Shown: positions 32,277 to 44,616 of the stretch, piece by piece
Layout: each line of letters opens with the position of its first letter
Numbering within the stretch: position 1 is the first letter of the stretch
Assembly: GCF_963678635.1 (NCBI RefSeq)
Contig: NC_087065.1
Location: 17,683,623-17,747,622 of the forward strand
Length of the DNA stretch: 64,000 bases
Direction: 5' to 3'
Source: Symsagittifera roscoffensis
Lineage: Eukaryota; Xenacoelomorpha; Acoela; Convolutidae
Program-made: the position numbers and the translations under genes
Notes under the pieces: model-generated
The model's input: only the letters and a program-made list of their open reading frames with translations
Told to the model about the DNA's origin: nothing
The model's database searches: none

Positions 32277-34465
32277 GAAGAAGAAGCGACCCGGAAGAAT
32301 CGACGAACAGAAGAAACTTCAGCATAGCTTCAAAGTTCATTGATTGGGTGAGAAGCGACGACTTGAGAACGATGCTGGCAACGTATTATACACTATCAAA
32401 GGATAATGCACCAGTCCCAGAAGAGATGAGACAAAAGTAAAGAGAGTACATGTTAATGAAACCAAAAAGTACTCATAATCAGAAGGCAGGAACATGCAAG
32501 GGGGGGCAGCCACAAAGGTCGTCATGGTACAAGCCTAGAGACGACATGGACCAACGTAGGTCTTGTGCAATTGTGGATCAGCGGATCATCATGTGGCGGA
32601 TTGCACGACATACAAGCAGGGCATGAAGAGCTTGGGATACGCACCGGAAGAAGAGGACATGAATCAAACGGTGGAACATGAGTTTTACAGTGGCTTGATC
32701 ATAAATATAGGCGCGAGGTGTTTTTTTCTGCAATAAAGAAGGCCATTTCAGAATGGACTGTCCTCTGTTTTGCGAGGCAGTGAAGAATCAGAATTACCCG
32801 ATACACAAACTAGCACTGGCCGCAGTGCAAAATACTAGGTAAAGACAAGCTGAAAACGATTTGAACAATAAAGAAGCAGCGAGTGGTGAATTGTCAACAA
32901 AGACCGTAAAGGCCGTGACACAAAACAAAGATGCCACAGGAAAGAAACTCTCTAGAGATAAATTACGAGAAGGCAGCTGCAGAGGCAATCAACAAAGTGA
33001 AGCAAGGCTCGGCGACGAAAGAAATCGAACTACGGCTTAAACAGAAGATAGAAAAACAGAGATTGAAGAGAGTGGGTTGTTGGACAAGGGAGCCGTCTTG
33101 ATTGTAATACCAATTGAAACTTGGAGAAGAATGGGATTCGACAAAGATGACCTGATTGTCTCAAGAATACGACTGTCAGCAGCAAACAAGGGGGCGCTTC
33201 GGGTTATAGGTAGGACACCAATAAAAGCCCTAAGCCTTGGAGAACGCAATCTGTGAATGACCTTTCTGGTGGTGGAGAATCTACATGAGTCTGACCAGAA
33301 TGGACTGTCCTCTGTTTTGCGAGGCAGTGAAGAGTCAGAATCAACCGAAACACAAACTAGCACTGGCCGTAGTGCAAAATACTAGGTAAAGATAAGCTGA
33401 AAACGATTTGAACAATAAATAAGCAGCGAGTGATGAATTGTCAACAAAGATAGTAAAGGCCGTGACACAAAACAAAGATGCCACAGGAAAGAAACTCTCT
33501 AGAGATAAGCTACGAGAGGGCAGCTGCAGAGGCGATCAACAAAGTGAAGCAAGACTCGGCGACGAAAGAAACCGAACTACGGCTTAAACAGAAGATAGAA
33601 AAACAGAGATTGAATGAGACGCTCTGTATTACAAGACCAAAACCAGAGTTCGGAGAGAACTCGATGGGCAAGGGCAACTGCAACACCTTGAAAAATGTAA
33701 CTGGAAAACAATTTGGCATCACGAAAGTTGGGGCAAGAATCATGTCAAAAAACACAGTGGGCAGCCACGAAGTAACAAGAAACCTGAGTGAACCGAGTGA
33801 TCAGACAGTGATGCACATATATGTATAAGCGGACTACTTGAGTGCAATAAGCCCGCAAACTCCTTCTAGAGCTTTAAGGGTATTACTCACGAGAGGTGGT
33901 AGCAAATCAGTTCGCATAGACAACAGATACACGGAAGCCTATGGACCACATGAGGTCATGTTGATTATAGATGGTATGTTTATTACATTATGATCTTAAC
34001 AATGCGATGTTCAGGATTCGCAACCCGGAAAGGAAGTACGTAATTAAACCGGTAAATTTGATAATAGTGACTGAAAATAATGCTCCAGTTTTCTTGAGTA
34101 GGAGGGTAAGGCTGAATGCGATTGAGGCGGCAATAGTGAGTGCTGCTATTTTAGGAAGATCCTTCTCGATAACCAAGAGTGGGCTCTGCGTCAGTGCCTT
34201 GTTGAATACTCTTGATATACCAATCACAATCAAGAGGGGAAGGAAGCTTGGATACGCACTGCCCGTGAAAATTGGATATGAAATGACTGAAAATGTGAAA
34301 GAAAAAGAAGTTCTTGATTGCCCGAATCACAGGGATAAAATTTGTATCTTGAGACGATTGAAGAAAATACAATGTTCTTCAGGTCTTGTGAAGTCACTTA
34401 AGTTAGAGACAGACGACTAACTGTCGAGCTGTTCGAATTTTTCAGAAAGACTCACGCTAGAGGAA

Positions 34466-35810
34466 TTGGAAATGGATAAACCAGAATTACCAGAAATTGA
34501 ACATTTAAGGGGGAAGGTAACAGACAAACAGCTCGAAGCCATCAGGGACGTTCTAGATAGGAATCAGGATGTTTTTTCGAGACATAAGGCAGACATTGGA
34601 TGCTGCAACTTTGTAGAACATGAAATAGAGCTAGAAGTATCGGTGGTTCCTCATAGGGAGGGGGCGAGGCGTATGACCCCAAACAAAGCGGATGCTTGTA
34701 GAAAAGAGATAGAGACCCTACTAGAGTATGACATGATAGTACCATTCAAATCACAGTGGGCGTGTGGAGTAGTGATGGCTAAAAAGAAAGGACACTAAAT
34801 TAAGTTTTGATGTGACTTTCGATATCTGAACTCCGTCACGGTGAAGGATGCCTATCCCATACCTAGGATAGATGAAACTCTCTCAAAATTAGGTGACGCA
34901 AAATTTTTCACAACTCTTGATCTAGGGTCGGCCTTTTGGCAGGTACTACTGAGGAAGCAAGACAGGGACAAGACGGGTTTTGCATGCGAACTGGGATTGT
35001 TTCAATGGAAGAGGATGCCCTTTGGCCTCTGCAATGCGACAGCAACCTTCCAACGACTGATGGCACAAGCGCTGACAAATGTAATGAAGAAATATGGCAA
35101 TTTAGCAATGTGCTACGTATATGACGTGGTGATTGCAACACCTGCACTGGAGGACGACATTGAATGACTGGACGAGGTGTTCGCTTGTGTGAAGAGAGCA
35201 GGACTGAAATGCAAGCCATCAAAGTGTGAGATTCTCAAGGAAGTTCGACAAACATGGTGTTAGATCAGACCCAGATGCGGTAGAGGCAGTACTGACTTGG
35301 AAATCGCCAGAAAAAGAACACCAGTTGATGATCTTCTTGGGTTTCGCAAACTACTACACGGAGTTCATCAAGGGCTATGCGGACAAATTATATCCGATGC
35401 AACAACTCATGAGGCAGAAGGGTAAGAAGTTCAAGTGGAATAACGCAGCAGATGAATCAATTCAAAGAATAAAAACAAAAATGTGTGAAGCATCAGTGCT
35501 GGGGATGCCCACGGGAAAGGCAATGTACTTGCTGGACACGGATGCATCGGTCGTAGCGATCTCTGGAATACTCCACCAAGGACAGGAGTGGAACGGGAAG
35601 ACGGTCTTGAGACCGATAGCTTACGGGATCAAAGTCTTGAGTGATACAGAGATGAAGTATGGAGCGGAAATGTTCGCGGCAGTGACCTTTGTGGAAAAAT
35701 ATAGTGCATACCTGGGCAGCGAGCCATTCAAGCTACGAGTCGATAACAGAGCACTCAGTTGGTTAAAAACGTACTCAATAGACCAGAGCTATTATGGATA
35801 GTGCACCTGG
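34466..35810 (+). CDS. Reverse transcriptase and RNase H region of the plus-strand fossil
   Basis: Recognised by DAYPIPRIDETLSKLGDAKF, TTLDLGSAFWQVLLRKQDRD, RMPFGLCNATATFQRLM and, further on, LGFANYYTEFIKGYADK and the RNase H block LDTDASVVAISG. All are standard Ty3/Gypsy motifs. The region is broken; no intact polyprotein remains. Confidence 0.85.
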
Positions 35811-36554
35811 ATGGTTACAACATGATTTTTGAGCACAGAACAAGGGACAAACATCAAAATGCTGACGGCCTGAGCAAAAAGACGGAGTTTTATGAGAGGC
35901 AGGAGCAAAAGAAGGCCGACAGGCCTGAAATCAAAGATGGCTTCTCATTTATGAACAAGAAGACGTATGACAGTCTTCCACTCACGAGGTGGCTTGAAAA
36001 GTCAGGGAAACCAATAGAAGACCATCCCGAGCTACCAGGAGAACATGAGACGAAAGAAATTCTCAAGAGAAAAACAGGGATGTCAATGGAAAGGACAGAG
36101 ACAGTGGTCGAAATCAGAAAGAGACAGTGAGGAAGAGAATTTGTCCGGGGAGTCGGATGAATGGGAGGATGACTCAGAGAAGAGTGGTGATGACCAAGAC
36201 AGTCTTTGCATGATATTAGCAGAGGAGAAAACGAGGCACTACGACAGAGAACTACAAACTGACTCTTCCGCAGGAGCGTACAACCTAGAGCAACAGGATG
36301 AGTACGGAAGAGCAGAGCTTGAGAAAACAGCGGTGTAAAGGAAACCATTCAGGGAGCTATCGTGCAACTCAAACGTCATTACGAACCTGGAACCGGATGA
36401 TGACAGGGAGGTCTTGAGAAGGATAGTTTGCGTTAAGCTAAAAGACGACATCCACAGTCGCGGAGAACTGAATGGCCAAATGATGGTATTGAAGGAACAC
36501 GTCAAAGCGAGATACAGACTATCGGATCTGATACGAGCCCAGAAGAATAACTAG

Positions 36555-37780
36555 ATGACGAGCAACCTCTCCAAATGGATCTGGACTGGAGACAAGGAGA
36601 AAGGTGACCTGGAGGAAGATAGTTACAAGATCTTGAGCCAGTTCTACAAGGAAAGAAGGGACTTACTCTATCACACAGCTGATGGTGTGGTAGCCTGTAG
36701 GAGGAAAGATGAGGAGAAGATACTACACAAGCACAATCTCATCATATTACCACAGCTATACCAGACGGAAGTGTTGTTCAGATCGCACGACCAAATGGGA
36801 CATCAGGGGATAGACAGGATACAGCAAAGCATACTACACAGGTTTGATTGGCCAGGGTTGAGAGAGGCTTGCGAAAGGTGTGAACGCATGCTTGCCGTGT
36901 TTGCAAGTTAAGGACCCTAGAAAAATGAAATTCCCACTAAAGTCCTTGGAAAACTCGGAATTTAACGAGGTGGTGCAGATAGACCATCAGAAGATCTGCA
37001 TGACCGAAACGGGATACAATCAGATACTGGTAATTATAGACCACTTCACGAAGCTGGCAGAAGCGGTACCATGTCAGGAGGCCTCAGCAAGAGGCTTGTG
37101 ATCATTTGATAACGCACTGGATATCCCGATATGGTTGTCCGATGACATTCCAGTCGGACAATGGGAAAGCCTTCGTGGGGGACCTGACAAAAGAACTGAT
37201 GAGGAGATCGCATATTGCCCAAGCACATTCAACAAGCTACCATCCTCAAACGAACGGATTAGTGGAGAGGCGTAACAGAGCTCTGGTGAACATGCTCAGG
37301 GTATATTGCTCGAGATACATGACAGATTGGGACAAATATCTGCCTCAAGTGGTAGGGGCATACAACAGCACGCAGCACTCAACGACAGGGATCAGTCCTT
37401 TCATGATGTTGACTGGCAGGGAGAGAGCAATGCCCCGACATTCTTCTATCCGGAATACGAAGGGAAGAAGACGTCGCCGCAAGCGTACGTGAAGGAAGCG
37501 GTCATGAGACGACAAGAATTGAACAAGCTCTGTAGAAGGAACACGGCGCAGGCAGAAATGAGACAGCGAAAGAATTACGATAAAAAAATACTTCAGGCGA
37601 AACCGTATGCTGTAGAACAATACGTCTGGGTGTTCCAGAATGTTATAACCCCAAGAGGGACTAAGAAGTTGCTGAATATATGGAGAGGACCGTTTATGAT
37701 AACAGAGGTACACCAACAGGGCCGGATCTATCGCTTGAGTACCGGGCGTGCGGCGCACTACGAAAAACTGAAACCACACT
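36555..37780 (+). CDS. Integrase region of the plus-strand fossil
   Basis: A zinc-binding-type block (HDQMGHQGIDRIQQSILHRF), a core with QILVIIDHFTKLAEAVP and MTFQSDNGKAF, then SYHPQTNGLVERRNRAL, and a C-terminal part with LLNIWRGPFMITEVHQQGRI. Typical of Ty3/Gypsy integrase. Broken. Confidence 0.85.
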
Positions 37781-38684
37781 TCTCATCTCCGGAAGACCGG
37801 TGTGTACCACAGAACATGGAAGGACTAGAGTACCTAATGGTAGAACCAGCATGTGAGGTGAACAAGAAAGGCACCAGAGAAAAGAATGACGGCAACGAGG
37901 ACGTGAGCATGGATGATAACGAGAAGACAGAGGTGGATTCGAACGAAGGGTCTTTCGCGGAGGAAGATTGGAATGATCCAGAGAAGAGCAAAGTACCAAA
38001 GTGGACAGAACCAGACCAACCGATGACCACAAGGACAAGGAAAGGCAATCACAAACGGACAGGCATGAGATACAACAGGTATGGTGACGACTTATTGATT
38101 GACAAGATACAACCCGATGAGATAGGAGAGGAGTTGGTGAACGTAGGCGACCTGGTAGCCAATGAAGAATGGAAGATCATCGACGACAGCGAGCACTCCT
38201 TGCAAGAAGACTACTCCGAACTGGAACGAGAAATAGATCTGGAACAGAGCGAGGTAGAAAGAAGGGAAAATACAAATCTGAGGGTACTGGAGTGTATGCA
38301 TAATCTTGAGACTGACGAAAGGGAGGCGCAGAACATCAAACAAGTCGAGCAATAAAACAGGCGAAGACAGTAAATTCACTATTTGGTTGGACAGCCACCG
38401 ACCGGCCAATAGAAGTACCATCCGAAAACTTGAGCCTAGCACCATTGACGGGGACGTCGATGAACATTTTTGTTCGGGGAGTGGGGGTAGAACTTACCCA
38501 CACCGAGAGTTTGATTATAAAGAAGCTCAGAAAAGTGAGAGAGACTAACGGGTTGGAACTGGATCAGGAGTAAACTGAGCCTACCATATGAAGAAATTTC
38601 AAGACAAAATTCGAGATACCGAACGAGTATTCAGAGAACATCCTGATCACAGACAGCGACTTCATTTTCTCAGATAGGACGCGT

Positions 38685-39086
38685 GTGATCTGCATAACAG
38701 CGGACATGAGCTTCAAGACGAGACTGGAAGCAGACTTTAAAAGAGAATATCAGAACGTGGAGTTTCTACTCAGGCAGAGGCCAGTGTTGGGAGGAATGGC
38801 TGCGCTTCCTCCTTCAGTTTCACATGTTCCTGGTAAACATCTGTGCTTCTTGGTGACAAGGGTCAACGAGAGGAACAGGTTAGACCCCGAGCATGTGATG
38901 CTGGCACTAACGAGGTTAAGGGACTTCATGGTCGAAAGAGGAATACGAGAGGTCTCAATGGCGGTCTACGATCCAAACAGGGGCTGGTTGAGTTCTAGGG
39001 AACTATACGCCATCTTGCACGTGGTCTTTGCAGAAACGGAGATAATGTTGCACCTACACAAGAAGTACTACTTGATCACCGCCTGA
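38685..39086 (+). CDS. Macrodomain-like frame (TARG1/OARD1 type) in the retroelement
   Basis: A 133-residue frame. The order of motifs follows the TARG1/OARD1 branch of the macrodomain fold: ICITADMSFKTRLEADFKRE resembles the CISEDCRMGAG...FKKKFG region; then VEFLLRQRPVLGGMAAL; KHLCFLVTRVNERNRL against the RYIYYLITKKRASHK strand; HVMLALTRLRDFMVERGI against the helix NLQKSLEAMKSHCLKNGV; then REVSMAVYDPNRGWLS and VFAETEIMLHLH against the last strand. Cellular members bind ADP-ribose and remove it from glutamate residues. This frame is divergent and I make no claim of activity. It lies after the integrase and acidic region and before the purine tract, the usual place for an accessory 3' gene. 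The relation rests on recalled family sequence, not a search. Confidence 0.6.
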   Translation: MICITADMSFKTRLEADFKREYQNVEFLLRQRPVLGGMAALPPSVSHVPGKHLCFLVTRVNERNRLDPEHVMLALTRLRDFMVERGIREVSMAVYDPNRGWLSSRELYAILHVVFAETEIMLHLHKKYYLITA

Positions 39087-39152
39087 GCTTTGAATGGACA
39101 TCGAAGTCTTGAGCTGGGAGGCACAGGGTTCTTGAGCTAGGTAAAAGGGGGG

Positions 39153-39600
39153 CACTAGTCAGGTAGATGGATTTTAATGTAATTGGCATGACAATTAGAA
39201 TTTGAAGAATTAAGGTGCTAAAACATAAAATGAATCTGCATATTTTAACCACTACATTGAATCATTTTAATGGAGTTGATTAGAAAAATGTCTTAAAGGT
39301 ATTAAGGGGGGAGGTTTAGGCTAGGCACGAGAAAAATCATCTTAGTCTAAAAACGGATTCTATTTTTAGATTGATTTGCAAATTGAATTGACAATCAAGC
39401 TACACTTGCTCGAACGAAACAGCGGAGATCTCGAACGGTTCTTCTTTAGCAGTACTAGAGGAGGAAATTTCTTGAGTTTAACTAGGAGGATAATTCTTGA
39501 GTTGGTTTGGGAAGTTTTCTTGAGTTGGTTTGGTGAAAATTTTTCATGAGTTTGTCGACACGTGAGATCGCCTGAGAAGAAGCAACGATGGCGGATCGTT
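39153..39600. other. Spacer between the two blocks of the plus-strand element
   Basis: Contains purine tracts near 39144-39152 and 39305-39312 and several repeats of cttgagttggtttgg (39480-39545). No frame recognised. It could be a terminal repeat, an internal untranslated region or a junction between two insertions. Confidence 0.4.
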
Positions 39601-40815
39601 TTTGGAAGTCTATGCCAGCAGCGCTAAAAAACCCAGCCTCGATGAGCTATATAAGCGCTTGAGAGACCTTGATTATACGCAAGTGGACGAAAGATTGGCG
39701 GTAAGGTTGAATGCCATCCTGCAATTGGAAGCACAAGGCGAATGCAGGGAGTCAGCGACTGAAGCCGTGTTGATGGTGGGATACACTTCAGACGGAGTAT
39801 CAAATCAGGAGCAGATCAGATGGCTATCCTGGAATGTGGATAGAGGCCTGAGAGGGCATGACCTTGTGAGAAACCCTGGCTTGAGCAGCAACACGGAACA
39901 TGGTGCTGGAGAATTTCCCCTTCCATTCAGACCGCCAACAGGAGCAGGGACTTAGTCCACGAGTAAACCACCGTCGATGTTCCGCTCGCAACAAGCAGAG
40001 GAGTCGTATCCGGATCTCGGCACCATGAAGAGATATTTGGAAAGGGCCCAAAGGTAACGGGACAAGGCCATTATGGATAGGTACCAGGCGACTCTTGAAA
40101 GGGATCAAGCTAAGCTTGATCGCGAGCAGGCAATACTTGAGCGGGATAAGGCGATTCTTGATCGGGATCTGCTGATGGCAGAACGAGTACAAGAGCAGAG
40201 GCTAAAAGAAAGCGTAGCCAATTGTCACCAAAAAAAGTCAGAACTAGAGCGACAACAAAGGAGGCAGCAAGCGGTCGCGAGTGGGAAAGAGAAAAGGAGG
40301 ACTATGACTGAACCGGCTCTCATGAGATCGAGACCGGAGTCGCGAATGGAGGTAGAAGAAGCTCCTTGAGCGGGCGGTCGCTTCAACTAGGCTCAAGAAC
40401 ACATGAATGAGGGCCTGGAAGCATGGACGACTCCCGAGCCGGTTCCTTCCTTGCGCAATCTAGAGGCAAACCCAGTTAGGTCTTTAATGGAAATCTCGCT
40501 GCCGGGTTTGATGCTCAGTTCAACCAGTAGTAGTCAAACCGGTAAGGGCACGTCGCGCCTCAGGGAGTTGCAAGAGAGGTGGCAGTCAAGGGCTCGAGAG
40601 ATTTTGGCACGAGAAGAGCGACCACCGACCTGGAGAGACTACCCAGTGAGGAGCGTACTCATCGCAAGTTGCAAGAAGACCACAGATGGTAAGAAGATCA
40701 CAGGCATAACGAACATCACAGGACAGCGGCGCAGCGAGCGAAGAGGGATGTCTTCCACGACGCTTCTTGGGCTGATTATTTCACACAGCCTAGGATACCC
40801 GAGGGTGCAGTCCAG

Positions 40816-41433
40816 TTGATTATAGGGGACAGCCTGATACGAGTGTTGACACGAATCCAGGCGCATTGGCAGGTGGGGATCTTGAGTTTCTCTGGTGCCG
40901 CAACACCCCAGATGTTGGCGTCGCTAGAAATGCTGGAGATGACGAAGATCTACACGAAGAGGAAAGTGATGAGGTTACAGGAGAAGATTAGTTGCATTCT
41001 TGAGGAATTGAGGATCTATCTAGATCCAGCCATACTCACTATTTGCACCGTCCCTTAAAACATGATGACTGATCAGAACGCGAGGGAGATGAACGACAGG
41101 GTGCGCAACCTCGATGAAATTATCAGGCAGATACAGCAGAGAAGCGTACTCCCCGTGAGACTACTCGAAGTGGCAAGCATGATGGAGCACTGCTTTCCGG
41201 ATGATGCGTCTTTGGATGGCATCAACTTTGATAGGCCCAGCGGTACGGAATGGCTGAACGGTGTCTTCCAAAGGCACATAAACCTTCTGGAGTCAGACCT
41301 GCTGGAGACGGGCCAGTTCACCTTTTGTCCACCCCCAATACCTCCCTTTTTCACTGCTAGGCCCTTGTCCGATCGTTTGGGAGGAAGGACCGACTCGACA
41401 AAAGCTCAAGGAGCAGCAGAAGTAGGCTACTAG
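40816..41433 (+). CDS. SGNH/GDSL-hydrolase-like region in the accessory block
   Basis: The first frame opens with IIGDSLIRVL, matching block I of SGNH/GDSL esterases (GDS near the N-terminus), followed by ILSFSGAATPQMLASLEML, like the block II region. The adjacent frame has MMTDQNAREMNDRVRNLDEI and then DGINFDRPSGTEWLNGVFQ, which resembles block V (D-x-x-H-type loop). Cellular members cleave ester bonds, often acetyl groups on sugars. Divergent and part of a fossil element; no activity is implied. Confidence 0.5.
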
Positions 41434-42169
41434 GAGCCACGCCGACGGAAGGAGATGAGGAGGAATCATCCACACCGCAGAGCTCGGTAATGTCCTCGGT
41501 GGTGGTGGTGGATAATAAGAAGATGGAGAGATCAGGAGAGGCGAGCAAAGCCCGATATCTCGAGAGACTAAAGGATCTGGACCTGGAAGACCTGGCATGC
41601 AGACAAGAGTTGGCGGAGGTTCTGGGGCTGAAGAATGTGTCGCACGAGGACTTGAGCAGACATCACTGTGTGGATTGGCTAAAGGCCCACTAAGCGCGAT
41701 TCTCGAGAGCCAAGACACTGGAAACTGCAGATCTAACGGGAATACCACAGAAATCGATAATGAGCCCAGTCAATTACATGCCCCTCAAGCAGTTGGGGAG
41801 TCCGGCTCTAATCGTGGAGCCTACCAAGCATCGAACGGGTATAGCCAGGATCAGAGTGGCAATTCCTGCACAGCCAAAGAGCATGGAGATCCCGGACACC
41901 GGATACCTGGGCCCAAAGCTCGCTGAAGACCCGAGGTATTGTAGATCCTGTGGGACTTCACAGCTAGCAAAAACATTGGCCATTTCGATCGATCAGACCC
42001 CGGGGCACCGAGAGCAATCATCGTAGCAGGATCGGACTTCGAGGGAACGTCACCGAAGTTTTTCTGGCAGGAAACCCTAGTGTATCTACTGCCTGGAGCA
42101 AAACTGAACCAAAAGCTGACCCTGGCGGTGGCTATAAAATTGGAGACGCGTTGTTAGCCAGAGCTGCTG

Positions 42170-43157
42170 CTATTCGCGGGGATGAATGACCACCTGCATG
42201 CGGCAGGACTTCTAGAGCATTTGAAAGGCGCGGAACCAAACCCCAAGAAGATCTGGGAAGCAATTCAGACGCTGTTTGCAGCAATGAATGAGGTGAAGGA
42301 GTTGGAAGCTTCTCGATTTGGACCAAAGACGAAATTAGTGTTTGCGTCATCGCCGGGCTACGCGAGCATGCCACCAGCATTACAGTTCGTGTATGCAATT
42401 TTGATCCTGATAGCAGAGGGCAATGCGTGGCGAATGCTTATGGCCGTTCCGAATCGCGAGTTGGAGCCAACAAACTTGAGACTTCTTAAGTCTGAAGTGG
42501 CAGTGGCATGGGCGGATGTTTCTCATGCCCTGAGGGGATTCTATGAGTTAGCAGACATCCTGATTGTCCTTGGTTCTCTGCCTTGAGGTGTCGAATCTCG
42601 CCCAACAGTTGAAGTTTAACCCGGAGATTGGGGACAATCATCCTGCGATAGCCCATCTAACAGCCACTCTGTGGTTCTTGAGTATGGACCTGACGATCAC
42701 GAGCTCCACCAGCAGTGCGAGAGGACCAAATGATGAAAGAAAGAACGTGGCTGCGGCCGAGAAACAATTGGATTCGATAGGATATCGCTTAACACAAGAA
42801 AGAAGAAGATGGCCGTTTCTGACCCCGAGACTTGAGAATGTGACGGAAAAGACGAGCGAGAGTGCTCCGCCACTCATCAAACAAATGTGAAATTTTCTTG
42901 AGGAACAGCTAGAGGTGGCAGAAGAGAAGGAGATCACGGTGGGAAGGTTTGTCACAGCGGCAATTCGCGGGGATGAATGACTGGAGCGGAACTGCCACCA
43001 CCAGGGTCCACGACCAGGGTCCTCCACCTCATTCATTGCTGCAAATAGCGTCTGAATTGCTTTCCAGATCTTCTTGGGGTTTGGTTCCGCGCCTTTCAAA
43101 TACTCTAGAAGTCCTGCCGCATGCAGGTGGTCATTCATCCTCGCAAATAGCAGCAGG
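42170..43157. repeat. Inverted duplication of a ~125-bp coding segment
   Basis: The stretch 42170-42296 recurs as its reverse complement at 43030-43157, nearly unchanged (shared core gaccacctgcatgcggcagg). The arms are separated by about 730 bases. In the second arm the minus strand therefore reads the same peptide, MNDHLHAAGLLE. The high identity suggests a late rearrangement. Confidence 0.9.
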
Positions 43158-44616
43158 AGGTTTCTGGAGGGATCATGCAAAGGGCGAGCTGAAGACCAGG
43201 AGGTAACACGAAATCTTGATATTCTTGAGCCCCTGCTTGGAAGAGAAATATCTAAAAGAGGTGTGCTACGCAGGAAACACCATCTTTGAAGCGTTCGTGC
43301 AGGAACTCTTGAGTATGCCCATCAACCTCTTGCTGGCTTTGTATCTGGTGTACCCCAGATACCTGTTCAACATGGGACCGGCGTACATGTTCAGTAGGGG
43401 CGAGAAGTATATGCTAATGGGAATAATTTCGAATCTTTTGACCATTCGGTGTGTTTTTTATCATCTCTGTTTATATTACATCAGCTGTAGTTCTGTAGTG
43501 AACGGTTCATTCATTTATCTAGTCGGTTTGTGCATGAGTTATGGTATTTTCAAGGTTTATGTTTTAAATTATAGAGTGATTTCATTATTTGTAATTTCTG
43601 TTGCATTGTCTTTGACAAGGATTTCTGGTAGTCCAAATTTTGCTATCCACTGTTCGTAAAGAGTTGTATAAGCAAAATAAGCGTTGCAAAGAGGTACAGG
43701 TTTGAGTGCTATTTACTGTGTAAATATATCTACTATTACCATAATAAATGAATTTCCTTCTGAGGAGGATGATATAGGACCTTTGGTATCAAATGAGATT
43801 CTTTGGTTGAAATATAAACTTTGTCCTTCAAAATCGTGTTTTTCTGCTAACTGTTTCTGGTGTTGTTATGGTATATCTAATTGACACGTTATGCATTCAT
43901 TGCAAAAGACTTTTATGCAAATCGGTGCGTTTAGAAATTAAAAAATTTGAATAAAATTTGAGTACGTTTTTTTTCTGATCCTGCATGTTCTTTTGTGTTT
44001 AAGCAATGTGAATTGTAAAATGCTATTAAGATCATGCTATGCTATTAAGAGTATGATATTCCAAGAGATCAGTGTTTTCGTTGATTGTTGTTTTGTTAGA
44101 TCTCTGCTTTGATGGGTTTTTTTTAATTTTTATGCCAGGATTTAAGTTGTCTGATTACGGGGTCAAGGTTTTGATATTTTTGTAGTAATTGTTATTGGTT
44201 TTGTGATTGGTGAGAAGATATTTTCAAAACTTTGTTTCTGGTACATTTGGAAGTTAATTTCTCTTTTTTGATCAAAGGGAAAAAATTTTTCGATATAACT
44301 TCTTTTTAGGTGATTTTGGTTCTGTGTTGTTTTTGATCCATGATGAGTAGGTTATTGGTTTAAATGTAGTTTTTTCTAATAAATATACTTCGTATTGGTT
44401 TTTTGGCAATCGAGGTAGAATGAAAATTGTTCCAAATTATTTATTTGAGTATTGTCGGGATCGGTTCTTACTGCATACTTGCATTCTAACGTGGTGATGT
44501 TTCATCTTTTGCGCTGAAGAATTTTATATTTTGTCGTATTATTACGGTTGTTTTCCGTGTTATTAATTCATGTGGTGTTTTTCGACTAAGCGGTCAAGCA
44601 AGGTTTTTTCCTAATG

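Larger units (their letters stand above)
30700..39152 (+). mobile_element. Ty3/Gypsy-type LTR retroelement fossil, gag-pol plus macrodomain-like frame
   Basis: Parts in order: gag frames (30771-31442 and 31554-32276); a zinc-knuckle region near 32560-32620; a protease region about 33070-34420; reverse transcriptase (34466-35170, with FFTTLDLGSAFWQV and GLFQWKRMPFGLCNAT); RNase H (35226-35800, with LDTDASVVAISGILHQ); integrase (36555-37500, with GHQGIDRIQQSI and FQSDNGKAF); an acidic 3' region (to 38580); and a macrodomain-like frame (38685-39086). The order protease, RT, RNase H, integrase marks Ty3/Gypsy. A purine tract (aaaagggggg) lies at about 39144-39152. I could not find a matching LTR pair. 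The element is broken, with probably more than ten breaks, and is not recent. A ~310-bp internal direct duplication lies at 32751-33066 and 33299-33614. Confidence 0.85.
39602..43421 (+). mobile_element. Accessory block of the plus-strand element: coiled coil, SGNH-like and unknown frames
   Basis: A run of plus-strand frames continuing the style and base composition of the element. Parts: a 117-residue frame (39602-39955); a heptad-rich coiled coil (40073-40369, DRYQATLERDQAKLDREQA); a basic linker (40403-40819); an SGNH/GDSL-like frame (40816-41058, IIGDSLIRVL) and its likely companion (41062-41433, DGINFDRPSGTEWLNGVFQ); an unknown helical frame (41490-41693); frames at 41760-42026, 42182-42586 (LLLFAGMNDHL context) and 42564-42890; and a last frame from 43216 with FNMGPAYMFSRG. 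Broken throughout, with perhaps ten breaks. It stops abruptly near 43421 against the minus-strand element. Whether it belongs to the same insertion as 30700-39152 is inferred from continuity. Confidence 0.55.

Noticed and set aside
31020-38445. Long minus-strand frames opposite the plus-strand retroelement
   Set aside because: Antisense shadows of gag-pol; no motifs of their own.
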